5,492 bases of DNA from Bog-473 sp035483935 (GTDB lineage Bacteria; Actinomycetota; Acidimicrobiia; Acidimicrobiales; RAAP-2): NCBI GenBank assembly GCA_035483935.1, contig DATHPK010000016.1, positions 1 to 5,492 on the forward strand, in the 5' to 3' direction. Shown piece after piece: positions 5,146 through 5,492 of the stretch. The notes beneath the pieces are model-generated. The model saw only the letters and a list, made by a program, of their open reading frames with translations, was not told the DNA's origin and made no database searches. How positions within the stretch are numbered: position 1 is the stretch's first letter; each line of letters begins with the position of its first letter. Both the position numbers and the translations under genes were made by a program.

Positions 5146-5492
5146 ATGAGCGCGTACTGGCCGTTCATCGTCATCGGCATCTTCACCGGCGGCCTCTACG
5201 GACTCGCCGCCATGGGGATGGTCCTCACCTACAAGACGGTCGGCGTCTTCAACTTCGCCTACGGCGCCATCGCCATGTTCTGCGCCTTCACCTACTGGCA
5301 GCTGCACGACCAGTGGGGCATCAGCGCCTGGGCCGCGATGCCCATTCTCTTCCTCATCGTGGCGCCGGTCATCGGCGTGGTCCTCGAGGGACTGTTCCGG
5401 CCCCTCAGCGGAGCCGCCATCGAGGTGGTGATCGTGGTCTCACTGGGCGTGCTTGCGGCCCTCAGCGCGGCGGCGGGCTTGATCTGGCCCCA
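5146..5492 (+). CDS. livH: ABC transporter permease, LivH-type (branched-chain amino acid family), 3' end beyond window
   Basis: The first 115 codons are present and the frame is open to the window edge. The ATG directly follows the TAG of the binding-protein gene (TAGATG), with a weak AGGCG about seven bases upstream, indicating tight co-translation. Seen: a first membrane helix at about residues 6-27 running into GLYGLAAMGMVLTYKTVGVF and then NFAYGAIAMF (36-45). These match the conserved N-terminus of LivH-type permeases (Ala-rich helix, then a Gly-x-x-Asn-Phe-Ala-x-Gly-Ala motif). Further helices lie at about residues 64-80 and 92-112. The protein forms half of the membrane channel that takes up the ligand delivered by the lipoprotein. 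LivM, LivG and LivF partners would be expected downstream. Some actinobacterial versions are fused LivH-LivM proteins; that cannot be judged here. Confidence 0.9.
   Translation, partial: MSAYWPFIVIGIFTGGLYGLAAMGMVLTYKTVGVFNFAYGAIAMFCAFTYWQLHDQWGISAWAAMPILFLIVAPVIGVVLEGLFRPLSGAAIEVVIVVSLGVLAALSAAAGLIWP

Noticed and set aside
3742..5307. 521-codon open frame on the minus strand opposite the binding-protein gene
   Set aside because: Composition is Arg/Val/Gly/His-rich without any recognisable motif, and the opposite strand carries a clear family member. It is a typical antisense shadow at high GC.

Overview
The window is GC-rich, densely coded DNA with all supported genes on the + strand. It looks like the chromosome of a high-GC actinobacterium. 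The basis is base composition, GTG starts, a Thr/Ser-rich lipoprotein linker, and an intergenic match to the actinobacterial form of the DnaA box. The branched-chain amino-acid-type ABC transporter would fit an Acidimicrobiia-like soil or aquatic lineage, but that placement is inference.

Layout. (1) 2-784: the C-terminal part of a glycoside hydrolase family 3 enzyme, whose start lies before the window. (2) 781-2265: a 14-helix MFS exporter of the DHA2 (EmrB/QacA) type, whose GTG start overlaps the hydrolase stop by four bases. (3) 2266-2424: a short intergenic gap with a 7-bp inverted repeat. (4) 2425-3261: a stand-alone FkbM-family methyltransferase, followed nine bases later by a stem-loop that could end transcription. 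(5) 3262-3534: a gene-free stretch packed with GC-rich inverted repeats. It includes four segments that can pair in mutually exclusive ways (attenuator-like), a DnaA-box-like 9-mer, and a 10-bp perfect palindrome just before the next gene. (6) 3535-5145: an extracytoplasmic lipoprotein of the Leu/Ile/Val-type ABC solute-binding family. (7) 5146 to the window end: the first 115 codons of a LivH-type permease, starting directly at the lipoprotein stop codon.

How the genes relate. The hydrolase and exporter look translationally coupled. The methyltransferase may be read with them or separately. The binding protein and permease form the beginning of an ABC uptake operon that should continue past the window with a second permease and ATPases. 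I see no new defence system, CRISPR array, insertion sequence or RNA gene. The most interesting unexplained sequence is the structured leader before the binding-protein gene.
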